A stretch of DNA of 21,833 bases, from the IMG/VR virus record IMGVR_UViG_3300021197_001675, positions 1 to 21,833 of that record, one strand, 5' to 3'. Origin of the DNA: a virus. The notes under the pieces are model-generated. The model made no database searches. It was not told the DNA's origin and worked only from the letters and a program-made list of their open reading frames with translations. Made by a program: the position numbers and the translations under genes. This document shows, piece by piece, positions 1 to 6,884 of this stretch (position 1 is the first letter of the stretch; each line of letters opens with the position of its first letter).

Positions 1-20
1 GTCAAACTATTACTGGCTAA
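1..20 (+). CDS. C-terminal end of an upstream gene (partial)
   Basis: An open frame entering from the left edge ends at a TAA at 18-20 (last residues Q-T-I-T-G). The next gene's Shine-Dalgarno (AGGAG, 22-26) follows at once, the tight spacing seen throughout this strand. Too short to identify; it is called only because the stop fits the packing of the neighbouring genes. Confidence 0.3.
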
Positions 21-35
21 TAGGAGTTATTCCAA

Positions 36-1355
36 ATGGCTAGTGTAAACCCACTACTATCACCCTTAGCTCAAGGCGAAACAATGCGCGATTATAAACA
101 TGCGTCGCGCACTTTTGTTGACAATAACTTTGAATTACAGCCTAGGCACGGCAATCTCTTTCATGTAGTATTTGAATTTACTGCAGAAGCACAAAGCCTG
201 TTTAACACAGTTGAAAAACTTGAAATGCCTATACTTGTAAAAAGTATAGATCTTCCTTCATATTCTATTGATGTTCAAACTCACAATCAGTATAATAGAC
301 AAGTTCAAACACATCATAAAATCAGTTATAATCCGGTGACTGCAACATTTCACGATGATGTTAAAGAACTTATACGCAATCTTTGGCACAAGTATTATGC
401 GTTTTATAGTGCTGACCCGACCTATAGTTTAGACAGTAATAGTTATAATACACAGGATAGATACGCAAACAGAACTCAACAACAGTGGGGCATGCAGCGT
501 GGTAACAAACGTTTCTTTAAAAACATTAAAATCTATAGTATGCACAATCATAAGTTTGCAGAGTATACACTGATTAATCCTATTATTACTAGTTTTAATC
601 ATGACAATCATGCGTATGCAAACGGTGGACTAATGCAACATACTATGCAACTTGCTTATGAGACTGTAAAATATGCAACTGGATTTGTAAATGACGTAAG
701 TCCAACTGGCTTTGGTGAAATACATTATGACGTTGAAACCAGTGATCTAAGTAATGGAAATCCGTTCGGACAAGCATTCATTGATGGACAACTTGTTAAT
801 ACAAATGGACAACGTCCTACAGATCTGTTCAGTAGTAATTTAGGTACTATTAACAGCCAAGGTATATTGTTTGATAACTTGAGTAATTTGTCATTTGGAT
901 CTGTAATTAGTACAGCATTAGGAAAAGTTGCAAGTAACCTAATAACAGGACAAAAGCCTACAAGTAATATACTAGTACCATTTATTGGCAAGGCATCTAT
1001 AAGAGATCTTGATGTAAACGATGTTACAAGTATAGTAGTTAATAATCAAACTAATTTTGGAACAAATGATAGTATAAGCAGCCAAGGACAAAGTATTGGT
1101 AATCCATTATTTACAAATACAGTAACTAGTACACAGCAAACAAATGTAGGCTATGCTAGTACTATTCCTAACACAACAGGTACAGTTGGTGTTCCTAATA
1201 GAATAAGCGATGTAACAACTTATACAAAACAGAGCACAAGTGCAAATACACGAAGTGCTTCAGTTAATCTTGCAAAACAAAGATTACAAGATCCTAATCT
1301 TAGCGCAGAACTGCGCCAATACTACAGTGAAAAAATAAGGCTAAGTAATCTATAA
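36..1355 (+). CDS. Tail-tube-fold baseplate protein (gp48/gp54 type)
   Basis: A 439-residue protein whose first ~215 residues look like the tail-tube fold shared by T4 gp19, gp48 and gp54. Visible are the segment around residues 65-105 (LVKSIDLPSYSIDV followed by a Q/H/N-rich loop and a strand with YNPVTATFHDDV) and a second one near residues 180-215 (ITSFNHDNHAYANGGLMQHTMQLAYE). In T4 such proteins cap or start the tail tube on the baseplate. The C-terminal half (about 225-439) is rich in Asn, Ser, Thr and Gln and of low complexity, which would suit an extended or surface region. The start is set by AGGAG at 22-26. The stop overlaps the next ATG (TAATG). The length is longer than T4 gp48 (364) or gp54 (320), so I cannot choose between these two roles. 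Confidence 0.6.
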   Translation: MASVNPLLSPLAQGETMRDYKHASRTFVDNNFELQPRHGNLFHVVFEFTAEAQSLFNTVEKLEMPILVKSIDLPSYSIDVQTHNQYNRQVQTHHKISYNPVTATFHDDVKELIRNLWHKYYAFYSADPTYSLDSNSYNTQDRYANRTQQQWGMQRGNKRFFKNIKIYSMHNHKFAEYTLINPIITSFNHDNHAYANGGLMQHTMQLAYETVKYATGFVNDVSPTGFGEIHYDVETSDLSNGNPFGQAFIDGQLVNTNGQRPTDLFSSNLGTINSQGILFDNLSNLSFGSVISTALGKVASNLITGQKPTSNILVPFIGKASIRDLDVNDVTSIVVNNQTNFGTNDSISSQGQSIGNPLFTNTVTSTQQTNVGYASTIPNTTGTVGVPNRISDVTTYTKQSTSANTRSASVNLAKQRLQDPNLSAELRQYYSEKIRLSNL

Positions 1356-1726
1356 TGGCACAAGATACAAATTTACCAATTGTTAACCCAGCAGATAGTT
1401 TTGACCAGCGTGTTCAAGACTACTTTACTAACTACTTTACTGCTCCGGTTAAGATGACTGACCAGGAATATGAAGCAGCAAAAAGTTTTTTTGTAGCAAG
1501 AACTAATAATGAACAAGCCGCCGCGGCACTCACTGCAGCCACTATACAGTCAGCAAACGAACTAGACTTGTTTATTTTAGATGTTATTGCACAATTTGAA
1601 AGTACTGGAGATTTAAAAAGTGCTATCCCTACATTCTTAAACATGAGTCGCAGTGGTAGAAGTCTATTAGGTTATGAAGCAGACATTACTCCAAATGAGA
1701 ATACAGCACGCCAAGTGAGTGCATAA
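1355..1726 (+). CDS. Unknown structural-neighbourhood protein, 123 aa
   Basis: Not recognised. It starts within the previous stop (TAATG) and ends the same way on the gp4 gene, so the three genes are probably translationally coupled. The protein is largely helical by composition, with an Ala-rich centre (about residues 45-65, AAAALTAATIQSANELDLFI), no signal peptide, no membrane segment and no cysteine. Its place between a baseplate/tube protein and the head-completion nuclease suggests a virion-assembly role, for instance a small tail or neck component, but nothing in the sequence itself proves that. Confidence 0.7.
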   Translation: MAQDTNLPIVNPADSFDQRVQDYFTNYFTAPVKMTDQEYEAAKSFFVARTNNEQAAAALTAATIQSANELDLFILDVIAQFESTGDLKSAIPTFLNMSRSGRSLLGYEADITPNENTARQVSA

Positions 1727-2166
1727 TGTTTAGTCGTAACAAATATGCCAATGGCATATACACCATAACAAATCCTGAGAAATACAACGGAAATAAAGAG
1801 CCTAGATATCGCAGTGGATGGGAACATGCATTTATGCGATTTTGTGATAACAATCCAGCAGTTATAAGTTGGGCAAGTGAAGCAATAACAATACCTTATC
1901 GTAATCCACTTACCGGAAAAGGTACAATTTATGTACCAGACTTTATTGTAATGTATCAAGACAAACGCGGCAATAAACATGCAGAGCTTATAGAGATTAA
2001 ACCTAAAGCACAAACAATGCTAACAGAAAAGACTCGCGAGAAAGAAAAACTTTCAATTGCTATTAATCATGCTAAATGGGAAGCGGCTGCAAAGTGGGCA
2101 AAGCATAATGGACTACGCTTTAGAGTAGTGACAGAAGATGATATTTTCCATAACGGTAAACGCTAA
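1726..2166 (+). CDS. 4: Head completion nuclease-like protein gp4
   Basis: 146 residues, close to the 150 of T4 gp4 (also called gp50), which completes DNA-filled heads before tail joining. The protein reads as a PD-(D/E)xK-type nuclease core: Glu33 in GWEHAF, Asp72 in YVPDF, and Glu90-x-Lys92 in LIEIKPK, with the strand order expected for that fold. The typical opening (MFSRNKYANGIYTITNPEKY) and the WEHAFMRFCDNNP segment are what made me recognise it. It follows the 123-aa gene by a TAATG overlap and precedes the small terminase by 14 bases, the assembly-gene clustering normal in T4-like phages. What the nuclease cuts in vivo is not settled for the family; trimming of DNA ends at the portal is a common suggestion. 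Confidence 0.87.
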   Translation: MFSRNKYANGIYTITNPEKYNGNKEPRYRSGWEHAFMRFCDNNPAVISWASEAITIPYRNPLTGKGTIYVPDFIVMYQDKRGNKHAELIEIKPKAQTMLTEKTREKEKLSIAINHAKWEAAAKWAKHNGLRFRVVTEDDIFHNGKR

Positions 2167-2180
2167 GGATAACTATTAGT

Positions 2181-2693
2181 ATGACAAAAAAACTAGAAGA
2201 ATTATTTGATGTGTCGCCTGCAGATGAACTAGACATCACAGCACAAGAAAATAGTGCAGTTGTAGAGGCTGTAACTGCTAAAGATTTACCGCAAATACAA
2301 ACCGCACTTTCTAATGTAGATAAGATTGATGCTGCATTGCCTAGTGTAAGCGAACTTGGTACCAGCGATAAAGAAATGGATGACATTGCAGTGTTAGCAC
2401 AGGATACGTTCAAAGACCTAATGGATTTGGGTATGAATGTAGAAGCACGTTTTAGTGGTGAGATTTTTAGCAATGCTGCTCGTATGTTAGACACAGCACT
2501 AAGCGCAAAGAATGCAAAAATTAATAAAAAATTGCGCATGGTTGATTTACAACTGAAAAAAGCAACATTAGATGCTAGACTTGCAAAAGAAGCAAAAGCC
2601 AATGGCGAAGAAGTTGAAGATGGCGACGGGCAGACAGTTGATCGGAATCAACTTCTCATGGAAATTCTCGGCAGAAATTCAGACGTAAAGTAA
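2181..2693 (+). CDS. 16: Small terminase subunit gp16
   Basis: 170 residues, against 164 in T4 gp16. The small subunit forms a ring that recognises concatemeric DNA and stimulates the gp17 packaging motor. The N-terminus (KKLEELFDVSPADELD) is the acidic opening seen in marine T4-like gp16 proteins. A long helical core follows (about residues 75-145), with FKDLMDLGMNVEARFSGEIF and then a Lys/Ala-rich helix (AKNAKINKKLRMVDLQLKKA), consistent with the coiled-coil oligomerisation region. The end is short and acidic, then QLLMEILGR. The Shine-Dalgarno is weak (AAGGAT, 12-14 bases before the ATG). Unlike T4, gp17 is not the next gene: almost 4.2 kb lies between the two subunits. Confidence 0.72.
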   Translation: MTKKLEELFDVSPADELDITAQENSAVVEAVTAKDLPQIQTALSNVDKIDAALPSVSELGTSDKEMDDIAVLAQDTFKDLMDLGMNVEARFSGEIFSNAARMLDTALSAKNAKINKKLRMVDLQLKKATLDARLAKEAKANGEEVEDGDGQTVDRNQLLMEILGRNSDVK

Positions 2694-2699
2694 TAAATA
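2692..2699 (+). promoter_or_regulatory. T4-late-promoter-like octamer AATAAATA
   Basis: AATAAATA overlaps the gp16 stop and differs from the T4 late consensus TATAAATA in one base. With T4 geometry transcription would begin near 2705, giving a 19-base leader that contains AAGGA at 2711-2715 ahead of the ATG at 2724. Not tested against chance in AT-rich DNA. Confidence 0.4.
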
Positions 2700-2723
2700 C
2701 ACTACTATATAAGGAACACCGTA

Positions 2724-3221
2724 ATGAAAAGTTTAAAGAGTTACCTCGTTGAAAGCGAACAAACATACAAGTTTCGTATTAAAATGGCTGAAAAATGCGA
2801 TGACGAAACAATGAACGCACTGGAATCTGCACTTGAAAAATACGAAGTTGCAAGTATCAGCAAGCCAAAGAAAACTCCTATACAAGAACATCCCATGGAT
2901 TTTCAAACATTACAAAATGCAGAAGTGTTTATTATGGATGCTGAACTAAAGTATCCTGTTACTGCGCATCAACTATATGAATATATTAGTCAAACAGTTG
3001 GTGTTGCTGCAAGTCACTTGGTAGTAATTAACAGTGATCATCCTGAAGAAATTGCTCGCGAAGAAGCACTTAAAGAAGAAGGCGAAGAGTATACTGCAAA
3101 GTTAGAAAGTGATTATGAAGATGCAAACAATGCTAAAGATAATTTTGGTGATGAATACAACGAAAACATGTTAAAAGCAATTGAGAGTCGCAAAATGGAA
3201 TTTGCTAAAAAGGAAGACTAA
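2724..3221 (+). CDS. Conserved marine T4-like phage protein, 165 aa, function unknown
   Basis: Opens with MKSLKSYLVESEQTYKFRIK, a start style common to virion or prohead-core proteins of marine T4-like phages. The middle (about residues 45-105: KKTPIQEHPMDFQTLQNAEV, then ELKYPVTAHQLYEYISQTVG) matches my memory of an unnamed family found in the same neighbourhood in cyanomyophages; I have no function for it. The fold looks like alternating strands and helices, and the last 55 residues are highly charged and acidic. The start is well fixed by AAGGA nine bases upstream. Its stop overlaps the next ATG (TAATG at 3219-3223). Possible role: scaffold or minor virion protein, inferred only from position. 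Confidence 0.8.
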   Translation: MKSLKSYLVESEQTYKFRIKMAEKCDDETMNALESALEKYEVASISKPKKTPIQEHPMDFQTLQNAEVFIMDAELKYPVTAHQLYEYISQTVGVAASHLVVINSDHPEEIAREEALKEEGEEYTAKLESDYEDANNAKDNFGDEYNENMLKAIESRKMEFAKKED

Positions 3222-4558
3222 TGAAGGATCTGTACCACGCTATTAATTCACTGAACAATATTTTAAATGAAGCGCCACCGCAGGGCAGACAAGACGGCCC
3301 TGGTACTAGACAAGGCACAACACCTAAGCCAAAGCCTGCAGGACCTGCAGCATATAACAGTATTGGTGATATGGTTAAAGCAATCAAAACACCGGGCAGA
3401 CAAGGTGTATCAGATCCTAATCAAAGTGCAAAAAATATTGCAGCGGCACAACCAAAGCCTGCACCAGCAGCACCTAAACCAAAACCAGCCAAACCAGCAG
3501 CATTTACAGGTAGACCTGATGATGCGCAAAAGCCAGCAGCAGCACCAAAAATTAATCCAGCAGTACCTGCAGCAGGACCAGTTAGAGCAAATCCAATAGA
3601 TCCTCAGGCTATGGCTGCAACTAAAGCAGCGGCAAGTGTAGTAAATGCACCTAAACCAGCTGCACCTGCTCCTAGAGCAAAAGTAAAAGCAACTGCAGCA
3701 AACACTAAAGACTTTGATAAAACAATGGCACTTCAAAAGAAACTGCAAGCACAAGGTTTTGATATCAAAGCAGATGGTATTATGGGTAAGAATACAAGAG
3801 CAGCAATGGCTAAAGCAGGAAGTCCTGCACCAACAGGAACAGCTCGTAAAGTAAGCACAGTGGCACCAGGTGCAGATACAGGCGCAAAAGGGTTTACACC
3901 TATAGCAGGTGCAGGAGACAGAAAGTCTGGCGCTACTGCAGCGGACATAAGAATTGATAGAGGTAATAAAGCAGTAGCAAGAGATTTTAAAAAAGTAAAA
4001 GACGCTGGTAGCGGCATACTTGATAAGATTGGCGCAGGCATTAGTAGTATTTTTAAAGGCGGCAGCAACAGACGTGCTGAACGTGATGCAGAAAATAGAG
4101 CATCAGCACAAGCATACAGAGCAGGGCGAAATAGCTCTACCAGAACAGCGGCAGCGGCAAGACCAAATGCAGCAGGTAGTAATTTTGCAACTGCAGCAGA
4201 TGGATCAATTTCACGCACAGATAATCCAAGACAGCCTAGCGATGCAGCACCAACTACTAGAACTGCAGCGGCAACAGGCGCAGCACCTACTAGACGATCT
4301 GACACTAGTTTTAGAGCAAGTGACGGGACAAACACCGTTGCAAGAGATGCTAGTGGCAACCTAAATGTTAGACAAAGAGTAACAGATCCAGACGCAAAAT
4401 CGGCACTAATGCAAAGAATAGATAGAGCAAGAAAACAGCAGAGAGCCGCGTTGGCTGCAGGATCAACTGATCCCGACGACATTCGTGCATATCAAAGAAG
4501 AATGGCTAACACAACAGGAACTGGTGCCGCTGGCGGCACTGACCCGAATACATTTTAA
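3221..4558 (+). CDS. Ala/Pro/Lys-rich protein with a peptidoglycan-binding-like motif
   Basis: 445 residues. The N-terminal 20 residues are ordinary (MKDLYHAINSLNNILNEAPP). Then follows a long low-complexity stretch (about 25-160) of Lys-Pro, Ala-Pro and Ala repeats. Residues about 163-197 resemble a PG_binding_1 repeat: FDKTMALQKKLQAQGF, then DIKADGIMGKNTRAAMAKAG, with the usual L-Q-x-x-L, G, D-G-x-x-G and T-R/A-A positions. The rest is Arg/Ala/Gly/Thr-rich and disordered-looking. The protein as a whole is clearly basic, unlike its acidic neighbours. The real frame is shown by the preceding TAATG and by the motif; several long open frames on other strands here are artefacts of the repetitive composition. 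Possible roles are a virion protein touching the cell wall during entry, or a DNA-condensing internal head protein; I cannot decide. Confidence 0.8.
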   Translation: MKDLYHAINSLNNILNEAPPQGRQDGPGTRQGTTPKPKPAGPAAYNSIGDMVKAIKTPGRQGVSDPNQSAKNIAAAQPKPAPAAPKPKPAKPAAFTGRPDDAQKPAAAPKINPAVPAAGPVRANPIDPQAMAATKAAASVVNAPKPAAPAPRAKVKATAANTKDFDKTMALQKKLQAQGFDIKADGIMGKNTRAAMAKAGSPAPTGTARKVSTVAPGADTGAKGFTPIAGAGDRKSGATAADIRIDRGNKAVARDFKKVKDAGSGILDKIGAGISSIFKGGSNRRAERDAENRASAQAYRAGRNSSTRTAAAARPNAAGSNFATAADGSISRTDNPRQPSDAAPTTRTAAATGAAPTRRSDTSFRASDGTNTVARDASGNLNVRQRVTDPDAKSALMQRIDRARKQQRAALAAGSTDPDDIRAYQRRMANTTGTGAAGGTDPNTF

Positions 4559-4573
4559 ACAAGGAGACTAGCA

Positions 4574-5524
4574 ATGGATATTGCATCACTAAGAGCGAAA
4601 CTAGATAATATCGCAGAGGAACTAGCGCAGCTACCTGAGCAAGAATCTGTTGCGATTGAAGAAGAAGAAATTGAAGAAGCACACCACAACATGATGCCAA
4701 AAACATTACAGTGTGAACAGTGTGGTGACATGTTAGGCTGTCCAACTACAGATTGTGAATGTGACAGTATGGATCCAAAAGGTGACAACTGGATTATGGT
4801 TGATGTTGACAATGATGGCGACATGGATATGGCAATGGCAAACGAAGAAGATCTTTCAGAATTTAGCCCTGCAGACATGAAGGCAGCAAATAAAGACAGT
4901 AAAGCAATTCAAAAATCAGGATCTGGTATGAAAAGCACAAGTGCTGCTAGACCACAAGTAGCTGGTACATTAGCACAGCGTTTGAAAACTGAAGAAATTG
5001 AAGAAGTTGAAGAAGAAGCAGTTGAAGAAGGCTTTGCAGTAGGTGCAAGTGTTGCTCCATCGGAAGAAGGTCCTGACCAAGCACCAGGAAAAGTTGTTGC
5101 AGTAGATGGCGATAAAGTAACTGTTAAGTTTATGGATGGTTCACAAGAAGAATTTGCACAAGATGAATTATTTGCATTGCCAGATAATTTAAAAGTTGGT
5201 GAAGAAGTTGAAGAAGAAGCAGTTGAAGAAGCAATAGTAGAAATTCCTGTCCAAGAACTTGCAGACATTATGCAACTAGCAGGCTATACTGACTATGCAG
5301 AACGTATTGAAGAGTATGCCAATGAGCCAGATGAGCAGTACATGGATGCAGAAGATCAATTGATTGGTCTAGCAGGTGGACTAAACGGTCCTAAGAACAT
5401 GCATACTCCTGCAGCAGGCGGCGACAATCCAATGGATAAAGAAGCACTAAAAACTGTAGAAGAAAATCTTTACAAAAGTTACAAGGATTTTTTAGAAGAA
5501 GCAGAAATTAAAGAAGAAGACTAA
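4574..5524 (+). CDS. Acidic structural-type protein with Cys cluster and a SH3/KOW-like segment
   Basis: 316 residues, strongly acidic. The order is: helix (1-40); a Cys-rich knot at about 41-56, CEQCGDMLGCPTTDCEC, which could bind a metal; an Asp-rich stretch (VDVDNDGDMDMAM) of the sort that may bind calcium; a linker; then about residues 155-205 a small beta segment (PGKVVAVDGDKVTVKFMDGS, then EEFAQDELFALP) of the KOW/SH3-like type; and a helical acidic end. Two copies of EEVEEEAVEE flank the beta segment. AAGGAG at 4561-4566 fixes the start. It is the last gene of the plus-strand run and its end overlaps the convergent minus-strand gene by 17 bases. I do not recognise a family; scaffold or minor virion protein is a guess from location and charge. 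Confidence 0.75.
   Translation: MDIASLRAKLDNIAEELAQLPEQESVAIEEEEIEEAHHNMMPKTLQCEQCGDMLGCPTTDCECDSMDPKGDNWIMVDVDNDGDMDMAMANEEDLSEFSPADMKAANKDSKAIQKSGSGMKSTSAARPQVAGTLAQRLKTEEIEEVEEEAVEEGFAVGASVAPSEEGPDQAPGKVVAVDGDKVTVKFMDGSQEEFAQDELFALPDNLKVGEEVEEEAVEEAIVEIPVQELADIMQLAGYTDYAERIEEYANEPDEQYMDAEDQLIGLAGGLNGPKNMHTPAAGGDNPMDKEALKTVEENLYKSYKDFLEEAEIKEED
4999..5030 (+). repeat. 32-bp direct repeat, first copy (second at 5200-5231)
   Basis: The 32 bases at 4999-5030 recur exactly at 5200-5231, in the same frame, encoding the E-E-V-E-E-E-A-V-E-E stretches on each side of the beta segment. The identity at the nucleotide level, including third codon positions, points to a recent duplication or gene conversion rather than only selection for acidic residues. 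Confidence 0.85.
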
Positions 5525-6077
5525 GTTCTTCTTGTAGCAAACTATGTATATAGCGGTGACCTTCATCATTTGGATGTAAGTGATCCGCTATATATTTTGA
5601 CTTGCTTTCCTTGTTACTTCCGTCAGCACCCAGCGTGTTAACCATACCCGGCACACAATCAACATGCATATAGCGCAAGTTGTTTAACTTGCAAGTAGTT
5701 TCTACAATGTGACGAGGATACCAAGTGTGTATATGCTCAATGTATTCACTGTGTTGATTAACTAGATAGTCCTTGCAACTATCAACTAGCGCACTATCAG
5801 ACTTTTTCCCTTGTACATAATTCATATGTTCCCAACGTTGGGTTTTGTTGTTATACCAGCTCTGTCTATTTGGATGACTCCATCCAAATATCACTAGATC
5901 ATAGGGGGTAATGTCTGTATATGTTTCACAAAACTTTAGTGCAATATGAGGGTTACTAGCACTGCTTTCACTGTGTTGTACAAATCTAAATCCTAACTGC
6001 GCTGCTACAAGTTCGCCGTAGCAGATAGTTGCTTCTTCGCCTAAACTTACACTACATCCGTACTGATAAAGTTTCAT
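5508..6077 (-). CDS. SGNH/GDSL hydrolase-like protein
   Basis: 189 residues. I see the SGNH layout: block I as YGCSVSLGE with Ser9 as candidate nucleophile; SNPHIA with Asn42 in the block II region; block III replaced by DLVIFGWSHPNR (65-71) instead of the usual GxND; and a good block V, Asp165-His-Leu-His168 in DHLHPNDEGHR. SGNH enzymes are esterases, lipases or carbohydrate deacetylases; the substrate is unknown here. No signal peptide is seen, so it would act in the cytoplasm or in the virion. GGAG about 7 bases before the ATG sets the start. The first 26 bases overlap the end of the HNH gene, so the two are co-transcribed; the far end overlaps the convergent plus-strand gene by 17 bases. 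The family call is fair; catalytic competence is less sure because block III is atypical. Confidence 0.68.
   Translation of the reverse strand: MKLYQYGCSVSLGEEATICYGELVAAQLGFRFVQHSESSASNPHIALKFCETYTDITPYDLVIFGWSHPNRQSWYNNKTQRWEHMNYVQGKKSDSALVDSCKDYLVNQHSEYIEHIHTWYPRHIVETTCKLNNLRYMHVDCVPGMVNTLGADGSNKESKSKYIADHLHPNDEGHRYIHSLLQEELSLLL
5511..5533. other. Inverted repeat at convergent gene ends
   Basis: AAGAAGAA (5511-5518) and TTCTTCTT (5526-5533) form an exact 8-bp inverted repeat with a 7-base loop holding the plus-strand stop. It lies where two convergent genes overlap. The stem is weak (A/T-rich) and lacks a T-run, so any terminator role is doubtful; it may simply reflect Glu/Lys codons. Confidence 0.35.
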
Positions 6078-6597
6078 GTATTACTCCGTTAGGTATATAA
6101 TCTAACCAACTATGATGCTTTACCTGAAAAGGAAAACGGCTCCTTAGAGCCGCCATGTGGTAGTATGTTGGAGTCTTGGGCTCATGCCGGGGGTTCCAAA
6201 GTTTACTGCCTTTAGCAACATTACATGGTTTACAACTAATAACACAATTTTCCCAAGTACTTTTTCCACCTTTACTACGAGGTATAACATGGTCAATAGT
6301 CAAGTCTGGAAAATTATGTTGTTGTCCACAATACCCGCAGCGATATTCATCTCGTATTGCAAGATTGTGTCTATTGAAACATACATTATGATCAATCTTT
6401 TGAAACTTTTTAATCATTACAGTGGCAGGTACTTGCATTGTAGTTGTTGGACTGCTTATGCGCCAGTCATCATACCATTCTAGCACAGTGACTTTGTCTA
6501 AGAAAAACAACTTGACTGCACGTTGCCAATTAATAGTACTGACAGGAAAACTACTTATAGGTTGTCCGCTAGTGTTTAATAACAGTGTATCACTCAT
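6052..6597 (-). CDS. Free-standing HNH endonuclease
   Basis: 181 residues. The HNH/treble-clef core spans about 80-135. The zinc cysteines are Cys87-x2-Cys90 (RCGYCG) and Cys122-x2-Cys125 (CKPCN). The catalytic part is Asp102-His103 (TIDHVIPRSKGG), Asn117 in WENC, and Asn126. The N-terminal ~70 residues (LLNTSGQPISSFPVSTINWQ, then AVKLFFLDKVTVLEWYDDW) match the leading region of a widespread bacterial HNH family (the McrA-like COG1403 group), so this is a full-length protein and not a fragment. It lies inverted between small and large terminase genes, with the SGNH-like gene downstream. It may be a homing endonuclease-like element or assist DNA processing; T4-like headful packaging does not need one. 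Confidence 0.88.
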   Translation of the reverse strand: MSDTLLLNTSGQPISSFPVSTINWQRAVKLFFLDKVTVLEWYDDWRISSPTTTMQVPATVMIKKFQKIDHNVCFNRHNLAIRDEYRCGYCGQQHNFPDLTIDHVIPRSKGGKSTWENCVISCKPCNVAKGSKLWNPRHEPKTPTYYHMAALRSRFPFQVKHHSWLDYIPNGVIHETLSVRM

Positions 6598-6605
6598 TGC
6601 AATGC

Positions 6606-6613
6606 TATTTATT
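6606..6613 (-). promoter_or_regulatory. Late-promoter-like octamer for the HNH gene (minus strand)
   Basis: On the minus strand AATAAATA ends eight bases before the ATG at 6597; T4 geometry would give a 3-base leader. No properly placed Shine-Dalgarno exists (CGGAGC lies too far upstream). It is back-to-back with the plus-strand octamer at 6620-6627, making a compact divergent control region of 35 bases. Confidence 0.45.
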
Positions 6614-6619
6614 TGCTCC

Positions 6620-6627
6620 GATAAATA
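6620..6627 (+). promoter_or_regulatory. Late-promoter-like octamer for the Usg-like gene
   Basis: GATAAATA, one base off the T4 late consensus, then exactly five bases (TGTAC) and ATG at 6633. In T4 the octamer occupies about -13 to -6, so +1 would be the A of the ATG. No Shine-Dalgarno is present. Confidence 0.5.
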
Positions 6628-6632
6628 TGTAC

Positions 6633-6884
6633 ATGATAAAGAAGTTTTACAGAGACAAACTAGTCTCTATACAGGTTTATTATCACATGCCAGATCATGT
6701 ACATTTGATTAATGAGTTTGTTTGGCAAACTGAAGATATTGTACCTGAATTCCCCCGTAGTGTCAAGTTTATTCGTTTCTGGCATAAAAACATAGACGCA
6801 GTAATACAAGAAGCATATCTGTATCATACAAATTATTGGGGCGGTACAGACTATGTAGATTTACGAGGCGTATACAAAGTATAA
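6633..6884 (+). CDS. Usg-like family protein
   Basis: 83 residues from the ATG at 6633. The segment YYHMPDHVHLINEFVWQTED (17-35) followed by PEFPRSVKFIRFWHKNIDAV (38-57) is the signature of the Usg family: bacterial members read roughly 'Y-hydrophobic-PDHP-LLQ-FVWQ-D-APEFPRL-FL-FW'. Usg is a short alphaproteobacterial protein first named for its gene lying upstream of trpF; its function is unknown. Related small proteins appear to sit just before gp17 in marine T4-like phages. The start was chosen because the octamer at 6620-6627 lies in front of it; ATGs at 6627 and further upstream would precede or overlap that octamer. The stop overlaps the gp17 ATG (TAATG), so translation of the two is coupled, suggesting a link to packaging (inference). 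Confidence 0.78.
   Translation: MIKKFYRDKLVSIQVYYHMPDHVHLINEFVWQTEDIVPEFPRSVKFIRFWHKNIDAVIQEAYLYHTNYWGGTDYVDLRGVYKV

Noticed and set aside
2120-2602. 160-codon minus-strand open frame over gp16
   Set aside because: It lies opposite gp16 and overlaps the gp4 end; no ribosome site, and the hydrophobic Ser/Ala composition is typical of a shadow frame.
3410-3754. Cys/Trp-rich 114-codon minus-strand frame
   Set aside because: The Cys/Trp/Arg composition comes from complementing Ala/Pro/Lys/Gln codons; no start signal.
3733-4482. 249-codon minus-strand open frame, rich in Ala, Leu and Val, that looks like a membrane protein
   Set aside because: It is the complement of the Ala/Pro/Lys-rich gene; GC-biased third positions of GCA/GCN codons create the open frame. 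No ribosome site, and it opposes a well-packed operon.
5511-5533. Terminator between the two convergent genes
   Set aside because: The stem is all A/T plus a few G/C, there is no T-run, and the two coding ends overlap; kept only as an inverted repeat.
6157-6483. Plus-strand open frames opposite the HNH gene
   Set aside because: The minus-strand HNH protein has a complete motif set, so these are shadows.
6836-6883. N-terminal 16-residue extension of gp17
   Set aside because: This part lies inside the Usg-like gene and the ATG at 6884 makes the usual TAATG overlap; the downstream start also gives the typical terminase opening.
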